Below are positions 1 to 7,613 of a stretch of 21,491 nucleotides of DNA, piece after piece. Made by a program: the position numbers and the translations under genes. The DNA is from PALSA-505 sp036496025 (GTDB lineage: Bacteria > Actinomycetota > Actinomycetes > Streptosporangiales > Streptosporangiaceae). The notes beneath the pieces are model-generated. The model did not search any database, was not told the DNA's origin, and saw nothing but the letters and a program-made list of their open reading frames with translations. Positions within the stretch are counted from its first letter, which is position 1. Each line of letters opens with the position of its first letter. Location of the stretch: the NCBI GenBank assembly GCA_036496025.1, contig DASXLW010000178.1, forward strand, positions 1 through 21,491, written 5' to 3'.

Positions 1-278
1 CCTTCCCGGTCGTCGAACTCCCGTACCTGCAGCCGCCCCATGACCACGATGGCCTGGCCCTTGCGGAGCGAGGAGACCACGTTGTTCGCGAGCTTGCGCC
101 AGCAGTTGACGTTGGCGAACGAGGTCTTGCCGTCCCGCCACTCACCGGTCTCCCGGTCCCTGAACCGGGACGTCCAGGCCACCCGCAGCGACACGTGCGG
201 GATCTCGTCGTTGACCGTCTTGTAGTGCGGCTCGGTGGCTACGTAACCAGCCAGGGTTACCGTTGCGCCGTTGATCAT
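1..278 (-). CDS. ssb: Single-stranded DNA-binding protein, OB fold (partial, C-terminus beyond window)
   Basis: Binds and protects single-stranded DNA in the cytoplasm during replication, repair or recombination. About 92 residues are visible, reading MINGATVTLAGYVATEP at the N-terminus and continuing through a typical SSB OB fold: a VSLRVAWTSR strand, an acidic/basic loop with a W-R-D-G-K-T-S-F segment, NVNCWRKLANNV, then the IVVMGRLQVREF strand. The ATG at 276-278 is preceded by AGGAGGG (complement of 285-291) at good spacing, which fixes the start. The C-terminal tail lies outside the window, so it cannot be judged whether it has the acidic tip that binds partner proteins. The loop and the CWRKLA segment look more like the second actinobacterial SSB paralogue (SsbB type) than the main SsbA, but this is tentative. 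It is the last visible gene of the leftward series, separated from htrA by a non-coding gap of about 300 bases. Confidence 0.85.
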   Translation of the reverse strand, partial: MINGATVTLAGYVATEPHYKTVNDEIPHVSLRVAWTSRFRDRETGEWRDGKTSFANVNCWRKLANNVVSSLRKGQAIVVMGRLQVREFDDRE

Positions 279-580
279 CGTGATCCCTCCTGAGCGATTG
301 CCTCGGCACCCGCCCGAGACTGGCTCACGGCCAGGCGACTGGTGCCGTTATCTGCTGCCACCGTCGCCGGCCGGCCGGGCCAGCGGTCACCCCGGCACGC
401 GATCTGTGGATATCAGCCGCGCCGCGGCGGATCTGTGGACAATCAGTTCCCAGGACAGGCCGACGGGTGCATAATCGCGGGCCGTCGACGGCAGCGAGCC
501 CCGTCGGGGGCAGCGAGCCCCGGGTCAGGCAGCGGCGAGACAACGCCGAGCCTGCCGGCCGGCGAGGGTGGACCCGCGGG
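279..580. other. Intergenic region between htrA and ssb
   Basis: No convincing gene is seen here. It holds the ssb ribosome binding site (285-291), two DnaA-box-like sequences (405-413 and 434-442), and short direct repeats: GGCAGCGAGCCCC at 490-502 and 509-521, and CGGGTCAGGCAGCG at 521-534 and 577-590. The last repeat copy covers the htrA stop codon. The palindrome GCCGGCCGGC occurs near 556-565 but has no T-run beside it, so a terminator is not claimed. Confidence 0.6.
405..442 (-). promoter_or_regulatory. Pair of DnaA-box-like sites upstream of ssb
   Basis: Read on the minus strand, 434-442 is TTGTCCACA, matching the high-GC actinobacterial DnaA box, and 405-413 is ATATCCACA, a one- or two-base variant. 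Both are followed by GATC, both point the same way, and they start 29 bp apart in the non-coding gap in front of ssb. They could let DnaA tie ssb transcription to replication. Two boxes are too few to be an origin. Confidence 0.5.
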
Positions 581-1531
581 TCAGGCAGCGACCAACTCGG
601 ACGGCTCGGCGATCACGTCCACCAGCGCGCCGTTGCGCATGACGGTAATCGCGAGCGGCCGCCCGATCGCGTCGCTGAACATCAGCCGCTGCAGGTCCTG
701 CGCCTTCTCCACCGGGCTCCCGGCGGCCGACAGCAGCAGGTCGCCGACCCGAAGCCCGGCCCGGTCGGCCGGCTCGCCCCGCATCACCTGCGCGACCCGC
801 AGTCCGTTCGCCCGGCCCGTCCGCTCGCGCAGCCAGGCGGGCAGCGGTGCGGGCACGGTCACGACGCCCAGGTAGGCCCGCCGCACCCGGCCGTCGGCCA
901 TCAGCGACGAGATGATCCGCCGGGTGGTCGAGTTCACCGGGACGGCCAGGCCGAGCCCGATTCCGGCCACCGCCGTATTGATGCCGACCACCCGCGCGCT
1001 GGCGTCGGCCAGAGCGCCACCCGAGTTGCCCGGGTTGAGCGCCGCGTCCGTCTGGATCACGTCCTCGACCAGACGGGCCGCGCGGCCCTGGCTGTCTCGC
1101 GTCGGCAGCGACCGGCCGAGCGCGCTGACCACGCCCGCCGTCACCGAGCCGGCCAGCCCCAGCGGGTTGCCCACCGCGACCACCAGCTGCCCGACCACCA
1201 GCCGGTCGGCCTCGCCCAGCTCCGCGGGCGGTGGCGTGTCGCCCGCGGCCCGCAGCACGGCCAGGTCGGAGAGCGGATCCGTGCCCACGACGCGGAACGG
1301 GGCGCTGGTGCCGTCGCCGAACAGCGCGTTCCCGCCCTGGGCCCGGCCGACGACATGCGCGTTGGTCAGCAGGAATCCGTCACCGGTGAAGACCACGGCC
1401 GAGCCGAGGCTCTCCCCCGCGCCGCCGGTGCCCGCCCTCGGCACCCGCAGGCTCGCTACCTTGGGCGTGAGCTCTGCCGCAACGCCCGCCACCACCTGTG
1501 AATAGGCATCAAGGGGGGAATCGCCTGCCAT
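581..1531 (-). CDS. HtrA/DegP-like serine protease with C-terminal PDZ domain
   Basis: Trypsin-fold protease of the HtrA (S1C) family, which degrades or processes misfolded proteins. Numbering from the ATG at 1529-1531 (316 aa), the triad is visible: His59 in TNAHVVG, Asp89 in SDLAVL and Ser170 in GNSGGAL, with the usual AVGNPLGL strand before it. A PDZ domain fills roughly residues 218-310 (RRAYLGV ... GEPADRAGLRVGDLLLSA). An ATG four codons upstream (1543) is possible, but only the inner ATG has a ribosome binding site: GGAGG lies five bases before it, inside the longer reading. Either start leaves an N-terminus without signal peptide or membrane anchor, whereas most actinobacterial HtrA proteins carry a membrane anchor, so this one may act in the cytoplasm or leave by another route. 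Function is sure at family level; the substrate is unknown. Confidence 0.9.
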   Translation of the reverse strand: MAGDSPLDAYSQVVAGVAAELTPKVASLRVPRAGTGGAGESLGSAVVFTGDGFLLTNAHVVGRAQGGNALFGDGTSAPFRVVGTDPLSDLAVLRAAGDTPPPAELGEADRLVVGQLVVAVGNPLGLAGSVTAGVVSALGRSLPTRDSQGRAARLVEDVIQTDAALNPGNSGGALADASARVVGINTAVAGIGLGLAVPVNSTTRRIISSLMADGRVRRAYLGVVTVPAPLPAWLRERTGRANGLRVAQVMRGEPADRAGLRVGDLLLSAAGSPVEKAQDLQRLMFSDAIGRPLAITVMRNGALVDVIAEPSELVAA

Positions 1532-1641
1532 CTCCGCCTCCATGTCGCAATATTAATTACAACATTACGTCCGAACGGCTGCGCCAGGCGAGAGCTTCCT
1601 GGGTACGTTATGCCCTCGGCGAAAGCGGTGGCGCGGGGCGG

Positions 1642-1653
1642 GAGTGATCACTC
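1642..1653. promoter_or_regulatory. Perfect 12-bp palindrome in the FUSC-htrA gap
   Basis: GAGTGATCACTC is a perfect inverted repeat with no spacer, located between the end of the FUSC gene and the start of htrA, about 110 bases upstream of the htrA start. It could be a repressor operator. The same gap has an unusually AT-rich stretch (about 1547-1567) directly before htrA, with a TAATAT that could serve as a -10 element. No matching -35 was found, so the promoter call is weak. Confidence 0.3.
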
Positions 1654-1679
1654 TGCGACGCGCCGGACGTGGCGGGGGT

Positions 1680-3993
1680 TCAGCGCCACCAGGGAGTGCG
1701 CCGCAGCTCCGCCACGTGGTGGGCGGGTTCGGGGACCGCGACGGCGTGCTGGGCCAGGTGGTGCAGGTGCTCGCGGACCCAGAGCGCGTGCGGATGGTCG
1801 AGGAGCATCAGGCCGTCGTCGCCGCCGGGCTGGGCCGCGGCGCTGATCCCGGCGAGCACCGGGACCTCGGCGGGCAGCGGCGAGCCGTGCGCGGGCCTGC
1901 CGACCTGGGTCGCGATCCGCTCGTAGAAGTCGTCGAGCTCGCCGGCCAGACCCCGCAGCGCGGCTCGCACCCCGTCCCCGTGCCCGGGCCCATCCGGGTA
2001 GCTGGATCCGACCCGCTGCCCGGACCCATCCGGATAGCTGGATCCGACCCGATCTCGCAGGCTGGCCAGCGAGTACGCGGTCAGCCTGAGCCGCATGCTG
2101 GCCATCACCAGCAGCCACAGATCCTCTTTCGCCAGCCGCTTGGACCCCTGTTCGGCCAGGTACGCCCGCACCGCGTCGTCCAGCCGCAGGCCCGCGGCGG
2201 CCGTCGCCCCCGCTGCCTCGGGCACTTGCCCGCGCAGGCCCAGGGCCCAGTCCACTGCTTCGGTCAGGTACGCGCCGCCGCCGCGGTAGGCGTCGGCCAG
2301 GTCATCCCCGACGATCCCGGACGCGCCGCGCGGCCAGAACAGCGCCCCCACCACCAGGCTCACCACGCAGCCGATGGCCACGTCCTCGACCCGCAGCAGG
2401 CCTACCGTCCAGCCGGCCGGGGCGAGCAGGTTGAACAGCACCAGCACGGTGACCGTGAAGGCGGCCTGGCCGACCGCGAACGGCGCGGTCCCCGGCGCGT
2501 ACGAGGCGATCAGGACGGCGACCGGCAGCGCGATCCACAGCGCGGTCGGGCCGGTGCGATGGCGAGCAGCAGCGCGGCGCCGACCACGAACCCGACCACC
2601 GTGCCCGCCAGCGCCCGTAGCGCCGTCGATCCGGTCGATGCCGCGTTCGTGCGCAGCACCGACAGCGTGCCGAGCACCACCCAGAAGCCGTGCTGCACGC
2701 TGAGGACGTCGGCCACGGCCACCGCCAGGGCCAGGCCCACGGCGCCGCGCAGGCTGTTGCGCAGCCACGTCGAGCGCAGGCTCGCGTGCGTGGCGAGCAG
2801 GCCGGCCGCGCCGGCCAGGCCGCCGAGCCTGCCTTCGGGGGGCACATCAGCGGCCTGCACCCCGAACCAGGTGCGGCGCTGCGCGGCGATGACCTCCGGG
2901 CTGGCGCGCCCGGTGACGATCAGCGTGTCCGCGGTCACGGCGCGCGCGGCCACGGCGATCGCCTGCGCGTGGAAGGCGTGCTTGGTGCACAGCCGGAGCC
3001 GGGCCGGATCGGCGGAGTGATCCCGCTGATGGGCCGCGCTGGCGGCGCGGGCGCGTTCGAGCCCGTCGAGGTCCGGCTGGGCGTCCTGGCCTTTCAGCAG
3101 CGCGGCCACGTCGCGCAGCACCCCGCCGGCCACGCCCAGCAGATCCCGATCGACCTGCGCGGCCTGGCTCAGGTCGAGGTGCCCGTCCAGGGCGTCGCTG
3201 ACCAGCGCGGTGCACCACTCCAGCAACTGAACGACGCTGGCCAGCGCCTGGTCCGCGGTGGCCAGCCCGGTCGGCCGGTAGGGCGTGGCGGCGAACTGGG
3301 TCACCAGCTCATGCTTGGCCGCTCGGATGGCGTCCAGGAGGGCCGGAGTCGCCTCGTCGCGCGCTGCCGCTGCCAGGTGGTCGGCCAGCGCGGCGGCACA
3401 GGCAGCGGCGGCGGCCCGCAGCCGGTCCCCCGGCGTCCTCGGGGACAGCAGCAGCACGGCCGCCGTGCTCACGACCGCGGCCAGCCACCAGCCCGCCAGG
3501 CGGGACGGGACGGTGCCCACGCGCTGGGCGTGGCCACCGGGAGCACGTAGGCGAGCAGGGCGGCGGTGACCCCGGAGGCGGCGTTGGGGCCGGCCGCTCC
3601 GGCGAAGAAGATGCCGAACGCCACCGGGATCGTGACGATCGCGGCCAGCCACGCGGTCCCGCTGACCGCGGTGCCGATCGTCAGCACGACGCTGCCGACC
3701 ACAGCGAGCCCGAGATGGGCGATCAGCTTGTCGCGCCTGGTCCCGCCGAACGAGGCCAGCACCAGGGTGGCGAAGGCGCCGAACACGGCGAACAGCGCCA
3801 TCTGCAGGTCACCGATGACCTCGAGGGTCAGCGCGAACAGCGCGGGCACGACGATCGTCGCGCGCGCCGCCCGCATCGCGGCCGGCACCGACCACGTCGG
3901 CCGCAGCGTGGACAGGAAGGCCAGTACCGGATGCAGCTGGGCCGGGAAGCGCCCCGGCTGAGCGGTGCTGACTTCCGAACCGGCCACCTGCAC
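1680..3993 (-). pseudogene. FUSC-family membrane protein, disrupted by two frameshifts
   Basis: FUSC proteins are inner-membrane proteins with two sets of transmembrane helices around cytoplasmic helical regions, related to aromatic-acid exporters such as AaeB. Here the coding sequence lies in three frames. Segment A (GTG 3993 to about 3530) gives the first helices (ALFAVFGAFATLVLASFGG, LGLAVVGSVVLTIG). Segment B (about 3530 to 2558) gives the rest of the first set, the central helical domain and the start of the second set (LRNSLRGAVGLALAVAVADVLS, GFWVVLGTLSVLR). Segment C (about 2558 to 1680) gives the final helices (WIALPVAVLIASYAPG, VGLLRVEDVAIGCVVSL) and a long tail. Adding one base near 3515-3530 (joining PSA to VGTVPSRLAGW) and one near 2556-2558 (joining LLAI to TGPTALW) restores a single protein of about 770 residues. 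This is either a decayed gene or two sequencing errors. It lies 39 bases after the DynB-like gene and may be the last gene of that operon. Confidence 0.8.
1982..2053. repeat. 36-bp tandem repeat, two copies, in the FUSC gene
   Basis: Two adjacent 36-bp copies starting at 1982 and 2018, each with the core CATCCGG(G/A)TAGCTGGATC. On the minus strand they encode a duplicated 12-residue unit, VGSSYPDGSGQR and VGSSYPDGPGHG, in a soluble loop of segment C. The unit length keeps the frame. Confidence 0.75.
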
Positions 3994-4032
3994 AGTTTAG
4001 AGGCGGCCTCCCGGAGGATCAGGTGTCCCGCG

Positions 4033-5706
4033 TCAGGCGGAGCCGCGGGCGATCCTCAGCGCGCCGCGGAAGCGGTCGTACTCGGACAGCTCCTGCTGCA
4101 CCGGGACGAGCACGAGCCCACGCGCGACCTCGGCGACCCGGGAGCGCATGTCCTGCTCGGCTCGGGCCCGCTCTCGCTCGGCGGCCTGCAGGACCATGTT
4201 CCTGCAGCCGGACGAGGTGAGCCAGCCGAGCAGGAGCAGGGCCGCTATTGCCGCGGCCACCCAGGGCAGCAGGCTCAGCTGATCAGACGCGGCGATCGCG
4301 CCCAGCCACCCGAGGCCGGCTATGGCCGCCGCGATGAGCAGCCAGTGCCAGGCCCGGACCAGCCGCCACCAGGCGGGCACGCTGTCGCTGCCGGGCAGGG
4401 CTGCGGCGATCGCCGACCCGAGCGCGCCAGGGACCGCTTCCGCTCCCGACCTGGCCGCCGAATAGACGGTGCGTGACCACGGCAGCGGCAAGCCCTGGCC
4501 CACCTCGGAGCCGACGGCGGTCAGCGCGTTGTCTATCTCGGCCGGCTGCGCGTCCACAGTGCTGGCCGTCAGGCTGTGCAGCCGGCCGGCGATGCTGCCC
4601 AGCTCCGTCCGCCTGAGCCGGTCACGGCCGAACAGCTTGCCTGCCAGCGACCCGACCGGCCACCCGACGTATTCCCGGGCGCGGAACTCGCGCGTATGTT
4701 GCAGCGCGTCCCCGGCCGCCGCTATCCCCGCGGCGCGGCCGAACGCGTCGGTCAGGGCGGCCGCGGCGGTCTCGGGCACGACCGCCCCGCCGCCGGCGGC
4801 GGCGTAGGCCCCGAACCGGCCGGCCAGGGTGTCCACGTCGGCCTCGATACGCTGGCCGGCCGCCCGCCGCCCCGCCACCGCCCCGGCCAGCACCTGCCTC
4901 AGCTCATCGAGTCCGGCCCCGGTAGCAGCGGAGGTCGCCAGCACTCGCGCGTCGTGCAGGCCCTCGGAGTCGAGCAGCCTGCGCAGGTCGGCCACGCATT
5001 CGTCGGATTGCTCGGGGCTGAGCAGGTCAGACTGGTTGAGCAGGACCGTGGTAACCGCGGAGTGAGCCGCGAACCGGACCAGGTAGTGGTTGTGCACGGC
5101 CGCGTCCGCGTACTTCTGCGGGTCGACCACCCAGATCATCAGGTCAGCGAGACCGACCAGGCGGTCCACCTCGTGCGACGCGCCTGCCGTCACCGTGTCG
5201 TGATCGGGCAGGTCGAGCAGCAGCAGGCCGGTCAGGTCTTCCTCGCCCCGGCCCAGGGCGCTGGCCCGGGCGTAGCGGTGCCGCAGCTGGATCCCGACCC
5301 AGTCGAGCAGCGGCCCGGCCCCGGCCATGCCCCACACGCAGGCATGCGGCTCGCCGGTGGTCGGCCTGATCACGCCCACGGAGGAGAAGTTCGCGCCCGC
5401 GAGGGCGTTGAACAGCGAGGACTTCCCGCTCCCGGTGCTGCCGGCGAGCGTCACCACGGTGTGCGCCCCGGACAGCCGCAGCCGCTCGCCGGCCCGTCCG
5501 AGCAGGCAGGCCGCCTCCTCGAGCAGGTCCGGGTCGAACCCGTCGGGGCCGCCGCGCGCCGAGCCGATCTGGACCACCCTGGCTAGCGCGTTCAGCCGGG
5601 CAGGCAGGCTCGGCGCGCCCGGTCTTCCGGGCTCCGCACTGTCGTCGGTGCCGTCGGTGCGGGCCGGGTCCGGCCGGCCGACCGCGGCATCAAGGGACTC
5701 GGTCAC
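4033..5706 (-). CDS. Membrane-anchored dynamin-like GTPase (DynB/YfjP-like)
   Basis: A 557-residue GTPase. G1 is GSTGSGKSS (residues 89-97), G2 is the RPTT near 114-117, G3 is DLPDHD (165-170) in the DLPD form seen in this family, G4 is NQSD (224-227) and a G5-like TSA is at 258-260. The long helical C-terminal half contains two neighbouring transmembrane segments, about 453-473 and 479-497, followed by a charged helix. This plan matches the membrane partner of the DynA/DynB pair of Streptomyces, which stabilises FtsZ rings at sporulation septa (known for Streptomyces; its use here is inferred). The GTG start at 5706 overlaps the stop of the upstream GTPase as GTGA, so the two are translationally coupled. 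It could also be annotated generically as a YfjP-type GTPase. Confidence 0.85.
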   Translation of the reverse strand: MTESLDAAVGRPDPARTDGTDDSAEPGRPGAPSLPARLNALARVVQIGSARGGPDGFDPDLLEEAACLLGRAGERLRLSGAHTVVTLAGSTGSGKSSLFNALAGANFSSVGVIRPTTGEPHACVWGMAGAGPLLDWVGIQLRHRYARASALGRGEEDLTGLLLLDLPDHDTVTAGASHEVDRLVGLADLMIWVVDPQKYADAAVHNHYLVRFAAHSAVTTVLLNQSDLLSPEQSDECVADLRRLLDSEGLHDARVLATSAATGAGLDELRQVLAGAVAGRRAAGQRIEADVDTLAGRFGAYAAAGGGAVVPETAAAALTDAFGRAAGIAAAGDALQHTREFRAREYVGWPVGSLAGKLFGRDRLRRTELGSIAGRLHSLTASTVDAQPAEIDNALTAVGSEVGQGLPLPWSRTVYSAARSGAEAVPGALGSAIAAALPGSDSVPAWWRLVRAWHWLLIAAAIAGLGWLGAIAASDQLSLLPWVAAAIAALLLLGWLTSSGCRNMVLQAAERERARAEQDMRSRVAEVARGLVLVPVQQELSEYDRFRGALRIARGSA

Positions 5707-7613
5707 CGGGCCACCTCAAGCGCGTATGTGGCCTGGTAGAGCTGCACCGCCGTATCCTCGTCGGGCACCCCTTCGGCGTCGATGATCTCGGCCAAGCGGA
5801 GCATTTCCTCGTCGAACAGCAGGCGGACCCGCTCTCGCAGATCGGCGCGTGCCTTCGCCCCGATCTCCCGCAGCGGCCCGGGGCCGAACAGCGAGCTGAG
5901 CAGATCCCGCGCGGCCGCGCTGGTTCCCCCGGCCGCCACAGCCTCGCCCGCGTCGTAACCGAGCAGGCCGATGATCACGACGAGGGCGAGCGACTCGTCG
6001 TCGAAACTCACCGCCCGGGCGACGGATCTCTTCGCTACGTTCTCGGCCTGCACGAGGTGCATCACGTGATCTTGCCATGAACTGATGGCCTGGGCCGCTC
6101 GCCTGGCCAGGTCCGGTGACGACCGGCCCAGCGTGGCGGCGCCGGAGTCCCGGGTGTCGCCCGGAGGCGCCGGATCGGCGGGCGGGATATCACCGGGGGA
6201 CGCCGAAGCGGCAGACGGGGTATCGCCCGGGACCGCGGAATCGGCGAACGGGGAATCGTCGTCATCGAACGGCGAGCGGCCGTCGCGTGTCGGCGGCCGG
6301 TGCCGCGGGGCGCGCAGCCGCATCAGGGCCGGCGCCTGCTCCAGCAGGGCCGCCCCGGCGGGATGGTCGCGCCACCGGGCCACGGCCTCTTCCGCGGTGC
6401 GGTCGCCGATGGACAGGATGAGCGACTCGAGGCCGGAACTCACTGCGGCCTTCAGCGCACGGGCGCGGGCCGATATCCGCCGCCTGTGCGGGCGCCCCGC
6501 CCAGCCCTGGCGGCGTGACTGCAGATTGCGCAGCAGGTCGCCGCTGCCCGCGAAGTCCTGCCATCGGGCCAGCGTTTCGCCGTGCAGCAGCGAGCCGTTC
6601 CCGGTCGCCTCCTCGATCTCGGCCACGGCCCGGGCATAGCATCCCTCGACCGACTGCCGCAGCTGGATTCCGGCGGCCAGCTGGTCGGCCAGGTGCGAGG
6701 CGAGCCCGGGCACCCGGGTGCGGAACGTGTCGAGCACGCCGGACATGGTCTGGGTGAGCACGGCGACGCGGCGGTCCTCGCGCAAGGCGGTGTCGGTCAG
6801 CCAGTCCCGGATCGGCCCGTACATCGCGGCCGGCAACATGCCCTCGGTGATGATCGTCTCCGGGATCACGAAGCGATCCACCTCGCCCAGGCCGTTCTTC
6901 TCCAGCATGGCGGTGAAGTGCCTGATGAGCTCGGCTCGCGACCGCGGCTGGACCCGGGACAGCACGATCCCCAGCGCCGCGTCGCGCTCCTGCGCGTAAC
7001 GCAGCAATTCCCAGACCGGGGCGTCGGCGTACCTGCTTCCCGTGGTCACGAACAGCCACAGGTCGGAAGCGTCCAGGAACTGGTGAGCGAACTCGCGGTG
7101 AGCCTGGATCACCGAGTCGATGTCGGGCGTGTCGAGCAGCGCCACCCCCTTGGGGATGCCCTCGCTCCCGGCCAGCACGAGCAGGCCGTCGCGGCCAGGC
7201 ATGGCCAGGCCCTGCTGGCGCACCCGGGGCAGCGTGGGCAGGAACACGTTCTCCGCGAACCAGTCGATCTCGTCGGGATGACAGGCGAGAACCGGGCTGT
7301 TGGTGGTGGGCCTGCGGACGCCGGTCTGGCTGACCTGCGCCCCCACAATGCTGTTCACCAGGGTGGACTTGCCCGCTCCAGTGGAGCCGACCAGGGCCAC
7401 GAGCACCGGGGCAGCGGACTGGCGGATCCGCGGCAGCAGGTAATCATCGATCTGGGTCAGCAGCTTCTTGCGCTCCGCCCGGGCCTCGGCCACGCCCGGA
7501 GCCTCCAGCAGCAGCGGCGCGTCCACGATCCGGTGCCGCAGCGCGAGCAGGGCGGATTCGAGCTGCCGCGCGTCCACCCGCGCGTGCGGCTCCACGCCCT
7601 GCCGCTCGGTCAC
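5703..7613 (-). CDS. Dynamin-like GTPase (DynA-like)
   Basis: A 636-residue predicted GTPase of the dynamin superfamily. The P-loop GSTGAGKST is at residues 76-84, the G2 threonines in RPTT follow at 103-104, and G3 reads DTPDIDS at 161-167. The G4 position is degenerate: after IVLSR comes VQPRS instead of a clear N/T-K-x-D. No transmembrane helix is seen. The C-terminal part is helical and is interrupted by an acidic, proline-rich insert (FDDDDSPFADS followed by three 11-residue PGD repeats). In Streptomyces a soluble DynA works together with membrane DynB at the division septum; size, order and coupling fit that pair here. The GTG start at 7613 overlaps the cysG stop as GTGA, and its own stop overlaps the next GTPase start in the same way. 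Confidence 0.85.
   Translation of the reverse strand: MTERQGVEPHARVDARQLESALLALRHRIVDAPLLLEAPGVAEARAERKKLLTQIDDYLLPRIRQSAAPVLVALVGSTGAGKSTLVNSIVGAQVSQTGVRRPTTNSPVLACHPDEIDWFAENVFLPTLPRVRQQGLAMPGRDGLLVLAGSEGIPKGVALLDTPDIDSVIQAHREFAHQFLDASDLWLFVTTGSRYADAPVWELLRYAQERDAALGIVLSRVQPRSRAELIRHFTAMLEKNGLGEVDRFVIPETIITEGMLPAAMYGPIRDWLTDTALREDRRVAVLTQTMSGVLDTFRTRVPGLASHLADQLAAGIQLRQSVEGCYARAVAEIEEATGNGSLLHGETLARWQDFAGSGDLLRNLQSRRQGWAGRPHRRRISARARALKAAVSSGLESLILSIGDRTAEEAVARWRDHPAGAALLEQAPALMRLRAPRHRPPTRDGRSPFDDDDSPFADSAVPGDTPSAASASPGDIPPADPAPPGDTRDSGAATLGRSSPDLARRAAQAISSWQDHVMHLVQAENVAKRSVARAVSFDDESLALVVIIGLLGYDAGEAVAAGGTSAAARDLLSSLFGPGPLREIGAKARADLRERVRLLFDEEMLRLAEIIDAEGVPDEDTAVQLYQATYALEVAR
6155..6253. 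repeat. 33-bp imperfect tandem repeat, three copies, in the DynA-like gene
   Basis: Three diverged 33-bp units encode PGDTPSAASAS, PGDIPPADPAP and PGDTRDSGAAT on the minus strand, an unstructured linker inside the C-terminal helical region. The boundaries are approximate to within a few bases. Confidence 0.6.

Noticed and set aside
405..442. Replication origin
   Set aside because: Only two DnaA-like boxes, no AT-rich unwinding region and no dnaA or dnaN next to it.
467..1501. Long plus-strand open frame opposite htrA
   Set aside because: Its translation is His/Arg/Asp/Gln-rich with no family features, as expected from the antisense of a high-GC gene; htrA on the minus strand has a complete catalytic triad.
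1644..3020. Long plus-strand open frame (458 codons) opposite the FUSC gene
   Set aside because: Low-complexity composition and no motif; the minus strand carries clear FUSC membrane helices.
2550..3535. Programmed frameshifting in the FUSC gene
   Set aside because: No slippery heptamer or clear downstream structure was seen at either point, and two programmed shifts in one gene would be exceptional; decay or sequencing error is simpler.
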